The notes beneath the pieces were generated by a model. The model was not told where the DNA came from and made no database searches. It was given only the letters and a program-made list of their open reading frames with translations. From assembly GCA_016182805.1 (NCBI GenBank), contig JACPFV010000008.1, positions 34,781 through 98,780 on the forward strand: DNA of 64,000 bases, read 5' to 3'. This DNA is from Gammaproteobacteria bacterium (GTDB lineage Bacteria; Pseudomonadota; Gammaproteobacteria; Nevskiales; Nevskiaceae). This document shows positions 38,772 to 47,606 of this stretch, in pieces; position 1 is the stretch's first letter; each line of letters opens with the position of its first letter. Position numbers and translations under genes: made by a program.

Positions 38772-39113
38772 TCAGTGATTGTTCTCGATCAGCGGGAGGA
38801 ATCGGGCCAGTACCTCTTCCAGAATCCCGACTGGAGCTTTCTCGACCAGGGCGCATTGCCGTGCGCGCCAGTCGAAAGAATGCAGGCGATCGGCAAGTGC
38901 TGCGCCTGCGATCTTGGCGGTATTGATTCGAACTTCGAAAGGATTATCCCGCGGCTTGCTCGTGATGGGACACACCAACACCAATCCCGTGAGTCGGTTA
39001 TACGACTTCGGCGATATGACCAGGGCCGGACGCCGTTTGCCAATTTCATGTCCGGCCTGCGGATCAAAGCTAATGACGACGATCTGCCCGCGGTCCGGCA
39101 GATGCGGCGTCAT
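38772..39113 (-). CDS. mazF: MazF/PemK-type endoribonuclease toxin
   Basis: A 113-aa toxin that cuts single-stranded mRNA. Seen: RGQIVVISFDPQAGHEIGKR, RPALVISPKSYNRLTGLVLV, CPITSKPRDNPFEV and LHSFDWRARQCALVEKAPVG. The conserved RPALV and CPIT.K elements place it in the PemK/MazF family. Start ATG 39113 overlaps mazE by 4 nt. Confidence 0.95.
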   Translation of the reverse strand: MTPHLPDRGQIVVISFDPQAGHEIGKRRPALVISPKSYNRLTGLVLVCPITSKPRDNPFEVRINTAKIAGAALADRLHSFDWRARQCALVEKAPVGILEEVLARFLPLIENNH

Positions 39114-39355
39114 TCAATGACCTCGGCACCGACCGCGCGGCCGATGGAAGTTTCCCCGTGGAGGTTTTCCTTCTTCAAACCCTCAAGCAGCGCCTTGAGC
39201 GTAAAGCGGCGCGGCGAGAACGGCACGATCTTGATGGCCCGACCCTCGGCGACGATCTCAACTTCTGCGCCCGGAGCCAGGCCGACGTCGGCCGCAATAG
39301 ATGCCGGAACCCGCACTCCGATGCTGTTACCCCACTTCGATACCTTGGCTTTCAT
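39110..39355 (-). CDS. mazE: MazE-type antitoxin (AbrB/SpoVT fold)
   Basis: An 81-aa antitoxin. MKAKVSKWGNSIGVRVPASI is the swapped-hairpin AbrB domain that binds the operator. The C-terminal IGRAVGAEVIE is the toxin-binding tail. The ATG at 39355 is preferred over an upstream ATG because it starts the domain directly. Operon mazEF, next to vapBC in the same orientation. Confidence 0.95.
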   Translation of the reverse strand: MKAKVSKWGNSIGVRVPASIAADVGLAPGAEVEIVAEGRAIKIVPFSPRRFTLKALLEGLKKENLHGETSIGRAVGAEVIE

Positions 39356-39486
39356 GGCGACACCGCAGCAATGTATATCCAAAGTATATCCGACATCGCC
39401 GACGATGCAAGCGCCGGCCGCCCGAAAGGCACGGGCACGTCAAAGTCCTGGGTCACTACTGTCCGGTTAAAACTCGAACAACATCA

Positions 39487-39670
39487 ACCACGCACGACCA
39501 CGGGGTCACGCACGACCACGGACCACGGGGTCACGACCATGGGGTCACACGACCATGGGGTCACGACCATGGGGTCAGACCATGGGGTCAGGTCAGACCA
39601 TGGGGTCAGGTCTTTCTTTTTGAGGTCAGACCATGGGGTCACAGACCATGGGGTCAGGTCTTTCTTTTTG
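39487..39670. repeat. array of GACCATGGGGTCA repeats ending in RAYT-type repeats
   Basis: About nine degenerate copies of a 13-nt unit (GACCATGGGGTCA, earlier copies GACCACGGGGTCA) follow each other at 13-33 nt spacing. The unit is itself a short imperfect palindrome (GACC...GGTC). Two copies run into the extension GTCAGGTCTTTCTTTTTG (within 39602-39622 and 39650-39670), the same 21-mer found inverted on the other side of the transposase. Spacing is irregular and there are no unique spacers, so this is a REP-type array, not CRISPR. Confidence 0.85.
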
Positions 39671-40538
39671 CGCGACTCAAACGTCGTCCCAATCTGTCTG
39701 CCTCAGCGGAATAACATCCCCGCGCAATTCGACTGATCACCGAATAGTGCAAGCCGAAGTGCGCGCCAATTTCCACCAGGGTATAGCCGCCGCTGTCGTA
39801 GGCCGAGCGAATAGCTTGGTCGCGGCCTGTGGCATCGCCTTCATAAGTGCTCAAGGATCGGACCGGCCTCTGCCGCCGTGGCACTTCGCGACTCGGCGCC
39901 GTTCTGCCGACCTTTCCCATCATGGCCTCGACAAACTGTTCCGTTCCTAGAAACAGTTGTCGCCGCACCGCCCCCATGGGGTCTGGCACAGATACCCCCT
40001 CCGCGACGAAGCGCGCATAGGCCCGTCGCGCCCGACTGCCGTCGGCGTCAAACAGGGCTAACGTATTTCCAGTGGCCAGCCATTCCGGCGAAGGCGTCTT
40101 TCCGGTGACGGCGCAATAACTGCTCCAGGGCCATGCGTCCGCCGTTTTCACCATGCCCGCGCGCACGGGGTTGAGCACGACGTAGCGGGACAGCTCCATC
40201 AAATAGGCGTCTTTCTCGACCAGCGTGGCCTTGTACCGCCCCTGCAGCAAGTGTCCCACCCGACGATGGCGGCGGTTGAAGAATTGGGTGTACTGGCCAT
40301 TCAGTTCCCGCATGCCGCGGGCCAGCGACGGACGGCCCGTCTCCACGAGAAAGTGGTAGTGGTTGTCCATCAGGCAGTACGCCCACACGGTCCATTCGAA
40401 ACGACCGCAGACGCGGCCAAGAATCGAAAGCAAAGCCCGCCGATCCCCGTCATCTCGAAAAACGTCCGCGCGCGCATTGCCGCGCGACATGACGTGGTAC
40501 ATCGCTCCGGCAAATTCGATGCGCAGCGGGCGGGCCAT
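39654..40538 (-). CDS. REP-associated tyrosine transposase (RAYT)
   Basis: A 294-aa HUH transposase of the TnpA_REP/IS200-like Y1 group, which nicks single-stranded DNA. The start at 40538 gives MARPLRIEFAGAMYHVMSRG. HUH motif H60-Y-H62 (CLMDNHYHFLVE); candidate catalytic Tyr119 in MELSRYVVLNPVRAG. The C-terminus has an HTH-like TLVEIGAHFGLHYSVISRI. Its last codons and stop (KRKT) are formed by the 21-bp repeat at 39650-39670. Copies of that repeat lie inverted upstream, as expected for a RAYT acting on flanking REP sequences. Confidence 0.92.
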   Translation of the reverse strand: MARPLRIEFAGAMYHVMSRGNARADVFRDDGDRRALLSILGRVCGRFEWTVWAYCLMDNHYHFLVETGRPSLARGMRELNGQYTQFFNRRHRRVGHLLQGRYKATLVEKDAYLMELSRYVVLNPVRAGMVKTADAWPWSSYCAVTGKTPSPEWLATGNTLALFDADGSRARRAYARFVAEGVSVPDPMGAVRRQLFLGTEQFVEAMMGKVGRTAPSREVPRRQRPVRSLSTYEGDATGRDQAIRSAYDSGGYTLVEIGAHFGLHYSVISRIARGCYSAEADRLGRRLSRAKRKT

Positions 40539-40680
40539 GCCGGGATTTTGCGTGGTGAGTGTGCAAAAAGAAAGACCTGACCCCTTCTCTTCGCAGCGCT
40601 CCGGCAAATTCGATGCGTAGCGGGCGGGCCATGCCGGGATTTTGTGGTGGGGTCGCAAAAAGAAAGACCTGACCCCTTCT
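40503..40680. repeat. tandem duplication of the RAYT 5' end with inverted 21-bp terminal repeats
   Basis: An ~85-bp unit covering the RAYT start codon and leader (40503-40588) is repeated at 40597-40680 with a few changes. Each copy ends in the inverse of the 21-bp repeat found at the gene's 3' side (40564-40584 and 40656-40676). A CT-rich low-complexity stretch (TTCTGCTTCTG-like) follows to about 40725. The second copy also carries an ATG and the first ~10 codons, so it is a dead 5' fragment. Confidence 0.85.
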
Positions 40681-40830
40681 GCTTCTGCTGCTTCTCTGCC
40701 TTCTGCTTCTGCTTTTCTCTGCGCCGGCACAGCGCGATGTTTTTTGCGGTGCAAGCTTATGGCGCAGCACGAACAAAAAGGCCGGTGGGGAATCCCACCG
40801 GCCATGGAAAGAACAGCGACGGTTAGTCGG

Positions 40831-43794
40831 CTACGGGTTGGCCACAGGTACCAGGCGGATCGCAATTCCACGGATCACATCGGTACCCGCCGGGCCAATA
40901 TCCGTGCATTCCGTTGCGCGGGTCTCTGTAGGCTGAACATTTGACGCGCGCCCTAAAGCAATTTTGCACAGCTTGCTTTGTGCGGTCGGCGCGCCAGGCG
41001 TCCCCTCAAGCCGCTTCAGTGCGGCAACAATCAGCCCGTCTTCGCCACCGACAATATCGAATCCGGCAAAACCATTAATTGCGCCCATCTGGCCATTCCC
41101 GTTCACCGAGCCGATGGGGAACAGTTTGCTGGTGGCGGTGTTGAGCTCCTTAAGGCAACCATCCGCCCCGCTTATGACAAAAGCGGTCGTGGACGGCGCG
41201 CCCTTGAAGTTATTGGTGTAGGCCATGGCAACGCCGTCGGCGGATGTACTGTTGTCGCACGGATAACCTGCCGTTGGCGTGAATCCGTCCTCCGAGGTGG
41301 CCGCCGCCAAAGTTGGATTTGTGCGGGTGAAACCGGTGGCAGGGTCGAGCTGCAGATACTCGCCCGCCGTCGTGCCAGGAATGAGGTCTTCCGCGTTGCT
41401 GACGATCTCCAGATGCTCGGAGGAAATTGCCCGCGTCGGGTTGAACTCCATGCCAAACCGGGTGCCGTCAAATGTGATGAAAGCATTGCTGCCATCATCA
41501 GGCGCGGGCCGAAGGCTCGACACTTGAGTCGCCACGCCCGTATCCGGGTTGATCCGATAAACATTCAGCAACTCGCCGACGGCATAAACCGGGCAACTGC
41601 TCAGGGAGCAATCCTGCATGCGGAAGTCAATCCCTATCAGCGTCTCGGATAGCAATGCGCCTCCAGCGACGGTCACGACGACATCCGTGAAAGTGGAGGT
41701 GTCGTTGGGGCCGAACTTGTACAAGTGACTGGCCCCGTCGGCAGTGACGGCCAAACCGAATGCACTTGCTGCAAGCGGTTGTTGCAGGGCCAAACCCTGC
41801 ACGGTCTCCGAACCCGAAAGGCCGGAAGTCCCGTCCAGATCGCCGATTTCCGTCGCCGCCCCCGTTCCGAGGTTAATTTGATAAAAGCCCAGACCTGAAC
41901 CGGTGCGAAGGATGGCGAACGCCTTGTTGTTGACAGCATCAACCTCGAAACCGCCGGTTCCGTCTGCGTCAACGCCCAGGGAACCGGTGTCCACGATCGT
42001 GCTGTCATCGGAGATCGCGAGGCATTGGAGATTAAAGATATCAATGCCAAAGGTCGCCAATGTGTCGGTCGTCGTATCCAGCAAATACGCGGTTGTTGCC
42101 CGTGTGCCGTCGAAGCTGTTCGAAAATGCAAGGCCGGTGGCGTTGGCGGGATCGAGTTCGGCACGCGCCATGTTGCAGCGGTTCAGACCATCAGCGATCA
42201 GTCCGGTCTCACCGGTATCAGCGTCCACGATGTAGTTTTGCCCACTGCTGCTCACGATACGCAGGCTCGGACCGGTGTCGGGACGAGTGTCGGCAACGGG
42301 GTCAAAGTCGACACCAAACGAAAGGCCGCTCAAGCCGGAGTAATCTGCGGTGTTGTCGTCCTGGTCGTTGATCAACGAAACCGTAGCAGAGGATAGGCCC
42401 GTAATAGTATCAATGAGATATATCCGGCCAGCGACTCCATTCTTGGCCACCGCATAGAGCTTCTGATCCTTGGGGCGGAAATCAATTCCAATGACCTGAT
42501 CGCCTGCAGCGAGGCCCGTAATCGGGAATCGGTTCAGCACAGTTGACGGGGCGGAACGATTGAGCGAGGCAAGTTGATTGCCCTCGAGAAGCACGAATGT
42601 GTCGCCTTGGCTCAAGCCGGAGGCAGCAGGCGCGAGAGCAATTCCACGTATCGGATCGGCGGTGCCAACCGAGCCAAGAAGGGAAGTCTCACCCGTGCCA
42701 AGGTCAATCATGTAAAGGCGCTGAGCGCCACTTACGGTAAAGACGGCAAGAGCGTTTTCAATCTTGTTCGTAGAGAATCGCGTGACATCAAAACCATTTG
42801 CCTCGGCAATCGTCAGCGGGGCGCCAAGCTCGGTGAGGGTGGAAACCGCCGTGAGGGTTCCGTCGTTGGGCGGGTTTTGAATCACCAACTGTGCCGGCTC
42901 GGTCCCGCCTTTGGTATTGATTCCAAACAGCACCGTCCCAGCCGCGGACGGGAAGTTATTGGTGTAGGCGACGGCGGTGACCTTGTCCGTGGACGGAAGC
43001 GCAGTATCCGAGAACGTGAGTCCGGCTTCGTTCACAGAGGCCGTCGCCGAGTCGTCGGCTACACGGATCCGCAAGTTCTGGCCGGTATTGCTCACCACCC
43101 GCAGGCGATCAGCCTGCGGATTGAAATCTACGCCGAAAGCCGTGCCCGACAAGGTCGTGAAAGGCGTCGAATCACTGGGGTCCGCGGTGAGCGTCGCAAC
43201 CAGCGTCGCAGCACCCGTTGAAACATTGATCGTATAGAGCCGATTCTGGCTGGAGACGGCGAACAAAGAGCCGCTCGCGGGACGGATATCCACACCAACC
43301 AGGTTCTCGCCGTCCTGCAGTCCCGTAATCGCACGGTCGAACCGCAGAGTCTCTGGAGTGGCGCGATTAAAGGAAATAAGCCGATTGGTTGTGGTCAAAG
43401 CAATAACTTCGCCTGGCGAACCCGCAGGCAGCGCTTCAAAGCTCGCAGTAATTTTGAAGTCGCTGTTGATCGTCAGAGTGCAGGGCAGGACTCCCGGGCA
43501 AGAACTAACGTCCCAGCCCTGAAATGCGCTGGTAGCCGATGCGCTTGCTTTGAATGTGATGGTCGTCCCCGATGCGACCTTAACCGACTGCGACTTGCAG
43601 CTTACGCTGCACCCGAATCCCGCGATGTTCGTGGTGATGGACCCGACGCCGCTGCCCACCTGCGCAATCGTGACCGTCAAACTCTTCTGCGAACCCGTCG
43701 ATCCCCCGCCGGCGCGGTCGCTATTACAACCCGCCACCGACAACACCGCAGAAAAGACAGCAGACAGCAGCTTTGCAGAACGTACAATTTTCAT
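40831..43794 (-). CDS. large lipoprotein with repeated DUF4394 domains
   Basis: A 987-aa predicted lipoprotein; the start at 43794 gives a signal ending SVAGC. Residues ~35-120 (QVGSGVGSITTNIAGFGCSV; AFQGWDVSSCPG) resemble the divergent InlB B-repeat/Bacteroidetes-type repeat. Then come about four DUF4394-like units, each with the same phrases: LISFNRATPETLRFDRAITG, VGVDIRPASGSLFAVSSQNR, FGVDFNPQADRLRVVSNTGQ and AVAYTNNF. Units start near residues 130, 400, 690 and later. These look like beta-propeller blades on the cell surface. Function unknown. Confidence 0.82.
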   Translation of the reverse strand: MKIVRSAKLLSAVFSAVLSVAGCNSDRAGGGSTGSQKSLTVTIAQVGSGVGSITTNIAGFGCSVSCKSQSVKVASGTTITFKASASATSAFQGWDVSSCPGVLPCTLTINSDFKITASFEALPAGSPGEVIALTTTNRLISFNRATPETLRFDRAITGLQDGENLVGVDIRPASGSLFAVSSQNRLYTINVSTGAATLVATLTADPSDSTPFTTLSGTAFGVDFNPQADRLRVVSNTGQNLRIRVADDSATASVNEAGLTFSDTALPSTDKVTAVAYTNNFPSAAGTVLFGINTKGGTEPAQLVIQNPPNDGTLTAVSTLTELGAPLTIAEANGFDVTRFSTNKIENALAVFTVSGAQRLYMIDLGTGETSLLGSVGTADPIRGIALAPAASGLSQGDTFVLLEGNQLASLNRSAPSTVLNRFPITGLAAGDQVIGIDFRPKDQKLYAVAKNGVAGRIYLIDTITGLSSATVSLINDQDDNTADYSGLSGLSFGVDFDPVADTRPDTGPSLRIVSSSGQNYIVDADTGETGLIADGLNRCNMARAELDPANATGLAFSNSFDGTRATTAYLLDTTTDTLATFGIDIFNLQCLAISDDSTIVDTGSLGVDADGTGGFEVDAVNNKAFAILRTGSGLGFYQINLGTGAATEIGDLDGTSGLSGSETVQGLALQQPLAASAFGLAVTADGASHLYKFGPNDTSTFTDVVVTVAGGALLSETLIGIDFRMQDCSLSSCPVYAVGELLNVYRINPDTGVATQVSSLRPAPDDGSNAFITFDGTRFGMEFNPTRAISSEHLEIVSNAEDLIPGTTAGEYLQLDPATGFTRTNPTLAAATSEDGFTPTAGYPCDNSTSADGVAMAYTNNFKGAPSTTAFVISGADGCLKELNTATSKLFPIGSVNGNGQMGAINGFAGFDIVGGEDGLIVAALKRLEGTPGAPTAQSKLCKIALGRASNVQPTETRATECTDIGPAGTDVIRGIAIRLVPVANP

Positions 43795-44197
43795 GGCATC
43801 CCACTCGGATTCGTTGCCGCGGGTAAGTGAATGAAGTTGGCGCGCGCACCACACGCCTTGGTCTTGTGTTTACAACATTAGCATAGTTGTGCCGGCCTGC
43901 CGCCGCCAGTCTCCTGCCCCGGTCGCCGGGCAGGGTATGGCGAAAACTGGCGACCCGTCGGCAAGCAGTTGGCAATGTCCCGGCGGTGTTGTAGCTTGCG
44001 CAGCTTCGCGGCCGTGGACGCTGGCATCAGCACCAATAGTTGATGATCCAGATCCTCGGTCCTCATGGCGCTCTACGCCGCGGGCGGCCATTCAATGCGG
44101 CAGTGTCCGGGGCGGGCGAATCCGACACCTGGATGCCAAGGCAACTGGGAACCAACGTCGCGACACCCAGAACATCATCTTCGAACGTGAGCGCTTG
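43795..44197 (+). other. intergenic region upstream of the MacA-like gene, no confident gene
   Basis: About 400 bp. A minus-strand frame (MRTEDLDHQLLVLMPASTAA, 44066 down to 43878) and several short frames are open but have no recognisable family. The region is the divergent control area between the DUF4394 lipoprotein and the MacA-like gene. I see no clear promoter consensus. Confidence 0.35.
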
Positions 44198-45388
44198 ATG
44201 GTCACCATGGGGAAGAAGAAAAAGGCGCTGCTCTTTGCTGTGGTCCTGCTGATCTGCGCCTGGCCGCTGATGCGGAGCTTGGGCGAAGCAAACGAGGAAC
44301 TCAGGTTCACGACAGCAGTAGTCCAGCGCGGACCGATCGCCGCCCGTGTCACGGCGACGGGCATGCTATCAGCGAAAGTTACAGTCCAGGTCGGTAGCCA
44401 AGTATCCGGACGCATTGCAGAGTTGCATGCCGATTTCAACTCGGTGGTGAAGAAGGGCCAGGTTCTTGTTCGCCTGGACCCTCAACTGTTCGAAGCAAGC
44501 GTCGAGCAGGCGGAGGCCAACCTTCAGGCCGCCACCGGTGGCTTGGCGCGCGCACGTGCGGAAGCGGAAGCGGCCGAGCGCCAGGCGCATCGAGCTGCCA
44601 ACTTGTTCGAGCGCCATTTGATCGCACAGGCGGATCTGGACTCGGCGCAGGCAAACGCCGCGGCGCAAAAAGCTGCCGTCGTGGTTGCCGAAGGCGCGCT
44701 GGCCCAAGCGCGCGCCGCGCTCCGCCATGCGCAGGTCAATCTGGCGTACACCGTCATCACTTCGCCGATCAACGGAGTGGTTATCTCCCGCGCCGTGGAC
44801 GTCGGCCAGACTGTGGCCGCTTCCTTGCAAGCGCCGACTCTCTTCTCCATCGCCGAAGACCTAAAGAAGATGCAGGTGCACACCAGTGTGGCCGAATCGG
44901 ACATTGGAAAGCTGAACAAGACCATGCCCGTCGTCTTCGGTGTGGATGCGTATCCCGGCGAGAGCTTTGTCGGCGAACTCGCGCAAATCCGCAATGACCC
45001 ACAGATCAATCAGAACGTGGTGACTTACGACGCGGTGTTAAATGTTGACAACTCGGACCTTCGCCTCAAGCCGGGTATGACCGCCAACGTCAATTTCATC
45101 TATCACCAGCGCCAGAATGTTCTGCTGGTTCCGAACGCGGCGTTCAGGTTTCGCCCGCCGGAGGCTATTGAAAAAACGGCGGCGACCGCTCCGGGCAAGG
45201 GCCCTCAATTTCGCCGCGCCCTCTGGGTGCTAAAGGGCGGAAGGCCCGAGGCGATTGTTGTGGAAACAGGCATTACCGACGGCGCACGAACCGAGATTGC
45301 TAGCGATGCGCTGCAAGAGGGCGATGAACTGATCTTGGACGTGGCAGGGGAGCCTGCGAAAGCATCACGGCCCCTGCGCATGTTTTGA
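44198..45388 (+). CDS. MacA-like periplasmic adaptor (membrane fusion protein)
   Basis: A 396-aa adaptor that links an inner-membrane ABC pump to an outer-membrane channel. It has one N-terminal anchor (ALLFAVVLLICAWPLM), then a first barrel/lipoyl half (VTVQVGSQVSGRIAELHADF), a long alpha-hairpin (about 90-160, Ala/Glu/Arg-rich), the second lipoyl half (YTVITSPINGVVISRAVDVG) and the membrane-proximal domain. ATG 44198 and 44207 are both possible. The matching MacB-type ATPase and permease genes lie 1.5 kb downstream, separated by a small secreted-protein gene and a protease gene. Confidence 0.88.
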   Translation: MVTMGKKKKALLFAVVLLICAWPLMRSLGEANEELRFTTAVVQRGPIAARVTATGMLSAKVTVQVGSQVSGRIAELHADFNSVVKKGQVLVRLDPQLFEASVEQAEANLQAATGGLARARAEAEAAERQAHRAANLFERHLIAQADLDSAQANAAAQKAAVVVAEGALAQARAALRHAQVNLAYTVITSPINGVVISRAVDVGQTVAASLQAPTLFSIAEDLKKMQVHTSVAESDIGKLNKTMPVVFGVDAYPGESFVGELAQIRNDPQINQNVVTYDAVLNVDNSDLRLKPGMTANVNFIYHQRQNVLLVPNAAFRFRPPEAIEKTAATAPGKGPQFRRALWVLKGGRPEAIVVETGITDGARTEIASDALQEGDELILDVAGEPAKASRPLRMF

Positions 45389-45439
45389 ATTTACCCGTTA
45401 CGCGACGCCCTGCCTCGCAGTTGCAGAATTCAATAAAAA

Positions 45440-45463
45440 AGCCCGCCCTAAATTGGGCGGGCT
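45440..45463 (-). terminator. terminator of the small Cys-rich secreted protein gene
   Basis: Stem AGCCCGCCC (45440-45448) with GGGCGGGCT (45455-45463), 6-nt loop. On the minus strand a run of six T (45435-45440) follows the stem, making a strong intrinsic terminator for the gene at 45515-45826. It also lies 52 nt after the MacA-like stop and may stop that transcript from the other side, although the plus-strand tail is not T-rich. Confidence 0.85.
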
Positions 45464-45514
45464 AGAATCGAATCCCCGAAAATTATATTCGTTGCTGAAG
45501 CGTCCGGGGCAGCC

Positions 45515-45826
45515 TTACTCGTTGATGATGTTCAGCGGCAGGCAGTCGGGGTCAGAACCATCCACTCCGCAAGTAACGGTTACGCTGCCGAGGTTGACTC
45601 CGCTGGGAACCGGGACGGCGGCGTTATACGGAAGGACGCACTTCGAGCCGACGTTCACACATCCCGACACGCCCACCGAAGAACCGGGCGTGGTCGAGGG
45701 GGGCGTTACACAGGCTCTCACCGTGCTTGAGGTGCCGGCGCAAGTCGCGGCGCTAACGTTCGTGGAAAGAACGGCGACAGGGAAGCACGCCACGGCGAAC
45801 AACCACTTCTTGGACAGAATGCTCAC
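45515..45826 (-). CDS. small secreted Cys-rich protein
   Basis: A 103-aa protein with a classical signal peptide (KKWLFAVACFPVAVLSTNVS, cleavage after SA near residue 27). The ~76-aa mature part has six Cys (TCAG, ACVT, SGCV, SKCV, VTCG, PDCL), enough for three disulfides, and is otherwise rich in Ser, Thr, Val, Gly and Pro. GTG start with an AGGAG element 9 nt upstream. No family recognised. Placed between MacA-like and protease/MacB-like genes but on the opposite strand, with its own strong terminator. It could be an exported effector, bacteriocin-like peptide or envelope protein. Confidence 0.65.
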   Translation of the reverse strand: MSILSKKWLFAVACFPVAVLSTNVSAATCAGTSSTVRACVTPPSTTPGSSVGVSGCVNVGSKCVLPYNAAVPVPSGVNLGSVTVTCGVDGSDPDCLPLNIINE

Positions 45827-46007
45827 GATTCATTTCTCCTGTTGTTGATTATTGCTTGTTAAATGAAACGAACTGAGTGATACAGCGGGCGCGACCGTAG
45901 CAAGAACAATGTCCGCAGGTCAATCGCAAACCTTTTGCGTAAGACGCGCAGTATTGTTGACAAGCATGTGACGATCGGATAAGAGCAAAACAAAAATCGA
46001 ACAACCC

Positions 46008-46859
46008 ATGTCCAAACTCCAGTTCTGTTTTCCCGCACTGACGGGGCTGTTGATCGCCGTTTCCGGATGCGACAACTCCACCGGCATTGCGGAGTCCCGC
46101 GCTGAGGCGGATCCCGGCGCATGGCGGCCCACGTGGGGCGATGTGGCAAGCGCCAAGCTGCGGCCGGGCAGCTGGATTTCCGACGGAACGGAAGGGAGCA
46201 GTTGCACGCTGGGATTCCTGTTCGTCGATCCGACGACCCAGACCTACTACGCCGGTACGGCCGCCCATTGCTTCAATAGCGAGGATGGGCGGACTCAAGA
46301 CGGTACCGGCAGGCGCGTATGGCTCTACGACTTTGGCGTCGTGGGCACCGTCGTATTCGATAGCGACGGCCCCGCTCCGGTGCAAACGCTGTCCGGATAC
46401 ACCGGCTCGGATTTCAGCCTGATCCAACTGGACCCGGGCATCAATCTCGTCGCCAATCCCGAAATGTTTTCGTTTCCGGGCCCGACCGGCATCGCCTATT
46501 GCGCGCGTACCAGCGTCGGCGACGACCTGGGCTTCTACGGCTGGGGCTTCGCGTCCAACGTGATTGCCGCCTACCGCCGCGAGGGCGTGCTCCTTGGCTG
46601 CGACGACGGCGAGAACCTCCAAAGCGTGATGATTCCGTTCGTCAGCAACGGGGACTCGGGCGGGCCAGCCTTGCACCTCGGCAGCGGCGGTGCGCTGGGC
46701 TTTCTTGTCGGTTTCGGAATCAACGGTGCGATCGGTAAGGCGATGGGGCGGGTGTTCTACGACTTGAACAAGGCCGGCTTCGGCACGGTTGCGCTGGCGA
46801 CCATCGACGGCGGCTACGTGGCGCCGGAGATTCGCGCCTGCACGGGCTGCGAGGAGTAG
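46008..46859 (+). CDS. trypsin-like serine protease lipoprotein
   Basis: A 283-aa predicted lipoprotein (signal ending AVSGC) with a chymotrypsin-fold triad: His87 in AGTAAHCF, Asp135 in GSDFSLIQLD and Ser217 in NGDSGGPA. Cys88 next to the His and other Cys (SSCTL, AYCAR, LGCDD, RACTGCEE) suggest disulfides. It would act in the periplasm or outside. Its gene lies directly upstream of the MacB-type transporter genes (40 nt), so it may process the exported substrate; this is inference. Confidence 0.85.
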   Translation: MSKLQFCFPALTGLLIAVSGCDNSTGIAESRAEADPGAWRPTWGDVASAKLRPGSWISDGTEGSSCTLGFLFVDPTTQTYYAGTAAHCFNSEDGRTQDGTGRRVWLYDFGVVGTVVFDSDGPAPVQTLSGYTGSDFSLIQLDPGINLVANPEMFSFPGPTGIAYCARTSVGDDLGFYGWGFASNVIAAYRREGVLLGCDDGENLQSVMIPFVSNGDSGGPALHLGSGGALGFLVGFGINGAIGKAMGRVFYDLNKAGFGTVALATIDGGYVAPEIRACTGCEE

Positions 46860-46898
46860 CCTCGGCGTCCGCGAGAACATGTCGAAACTGCTTGAACG

Positions 46899-47606
46899 AT
46901 GCCATTGCTCGAACTTGACTGCCTGACGCGCATACATGCAGCCGGCGACGTTCGCATTCCGGCGCTACGGGGGATAAGCCTCCGAGTCGAGCGCGGCGAG
47001 TTCGTCGCCCTCATGGGGGCCTCGGGTTCGGGCAAGTCCACGCTGATGAATATTCTCGGCTGCCTGGACCGTCCGAGCAGCGGCCGTTATCGGTTCGACG
47101 GGCGGGATGTTTCCGCAATGAGCCGCGACGGGCTGGCGCGGCTACGCAATCGCGAAGTCGGGTTCGTGTTCCAAAGCTTTAATCTGCTGAGCCGAACCAG
47201 TGCGATCGAGAACGTCGAGTTGCCCCTGCTCTACGCCGGTGTGCCAGCAGCGGCGCGGCACCGACGCGCCCGCGCGGCGTTGGAGCGAGTAGGGTTGGGC
47301 GAACGCCTGTATCACCACCCCAGGCAATTGTCCGGCGGCCAGCAGCAGCGTGTTGCCATCGCCCGCGCGCTGATCTGCGAGCCGCGCCTGATTCTGGCGG
47401 ACGAGCCCACCGGCAACCTGGACTCCCAAGCCAGCGCGGAGGTGATGGCCTTGTTAAGGGAACTTGGCCGCACCGGAATCACCGTGGTGCTGGTTACCCA
47501 TGCGGCGGATATCGCCGTCCACGCTTCGCGCGTCGTTGTCATGCGCGATGGCCTCGTGCTTTCCGACGAGCGCCAAGAGCCCATGCAGGAAATGGCGAAA
47601 GCATGA
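46899..47606 (+). CDS. MacB/LolD-type ABC transporter ATPase
   Basis: A 235-aa ATPase. Walker [21 protein letters not shown] (from about residue 39), Q-loop [11 protein letters not shown], signature [16 protein letters not shown], Walker [14 protein letters not shown] and H-loop VTHAADIA. The family is the MacB/LolD/FtsE branch, which drives mechanotransmission rather than transmembrane import. It overlaps the permease by 4 nt. Unlike classical MacB, ATPase and permease are separate polypeptides. Confidence 0.93.
   Translation: MPLLELDCLTRIHAAGDVRIPALRGISLRVERGEFVALMGASGSGKSTLMNILGCLDRPSSGRYRFDGRDVSAMSRDGLARLRNREVGFVFQSFNLLSRTSAIENVELPLLYAGVPAAARHRRARAALERVGLGERLYHHPRQLSGGQQQRVAIARALICEPRLILADEPTGNLDSQASAEVMALLRELGRTGITVVLVTHAADIAVHASRVVVMRDGLVLSDERQEPMQEMAKA

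Noticed and set aside
39487..39670. Repeat array considered as CRISPR
   Set aside because: Units are 13 bp, spacing varies from 13 to 33 nt, there are no spacers of constant length and no cas genes. It belongs with the RAYT.
43878..44066. Minus-strand 62-aa frame (MRTEDLDHQLLVLMPASTAA)
   Set aside because: No family recognised and no convincing start region; could be a decayed remnant but cannot be supported.
45440..45463. Hairpin considered as the MacA-like gene's own terminator
   Set aside because: The T-tract lies on the minus-strand side, so it serves the opposite gene; plus-strand tail lacks T residues.
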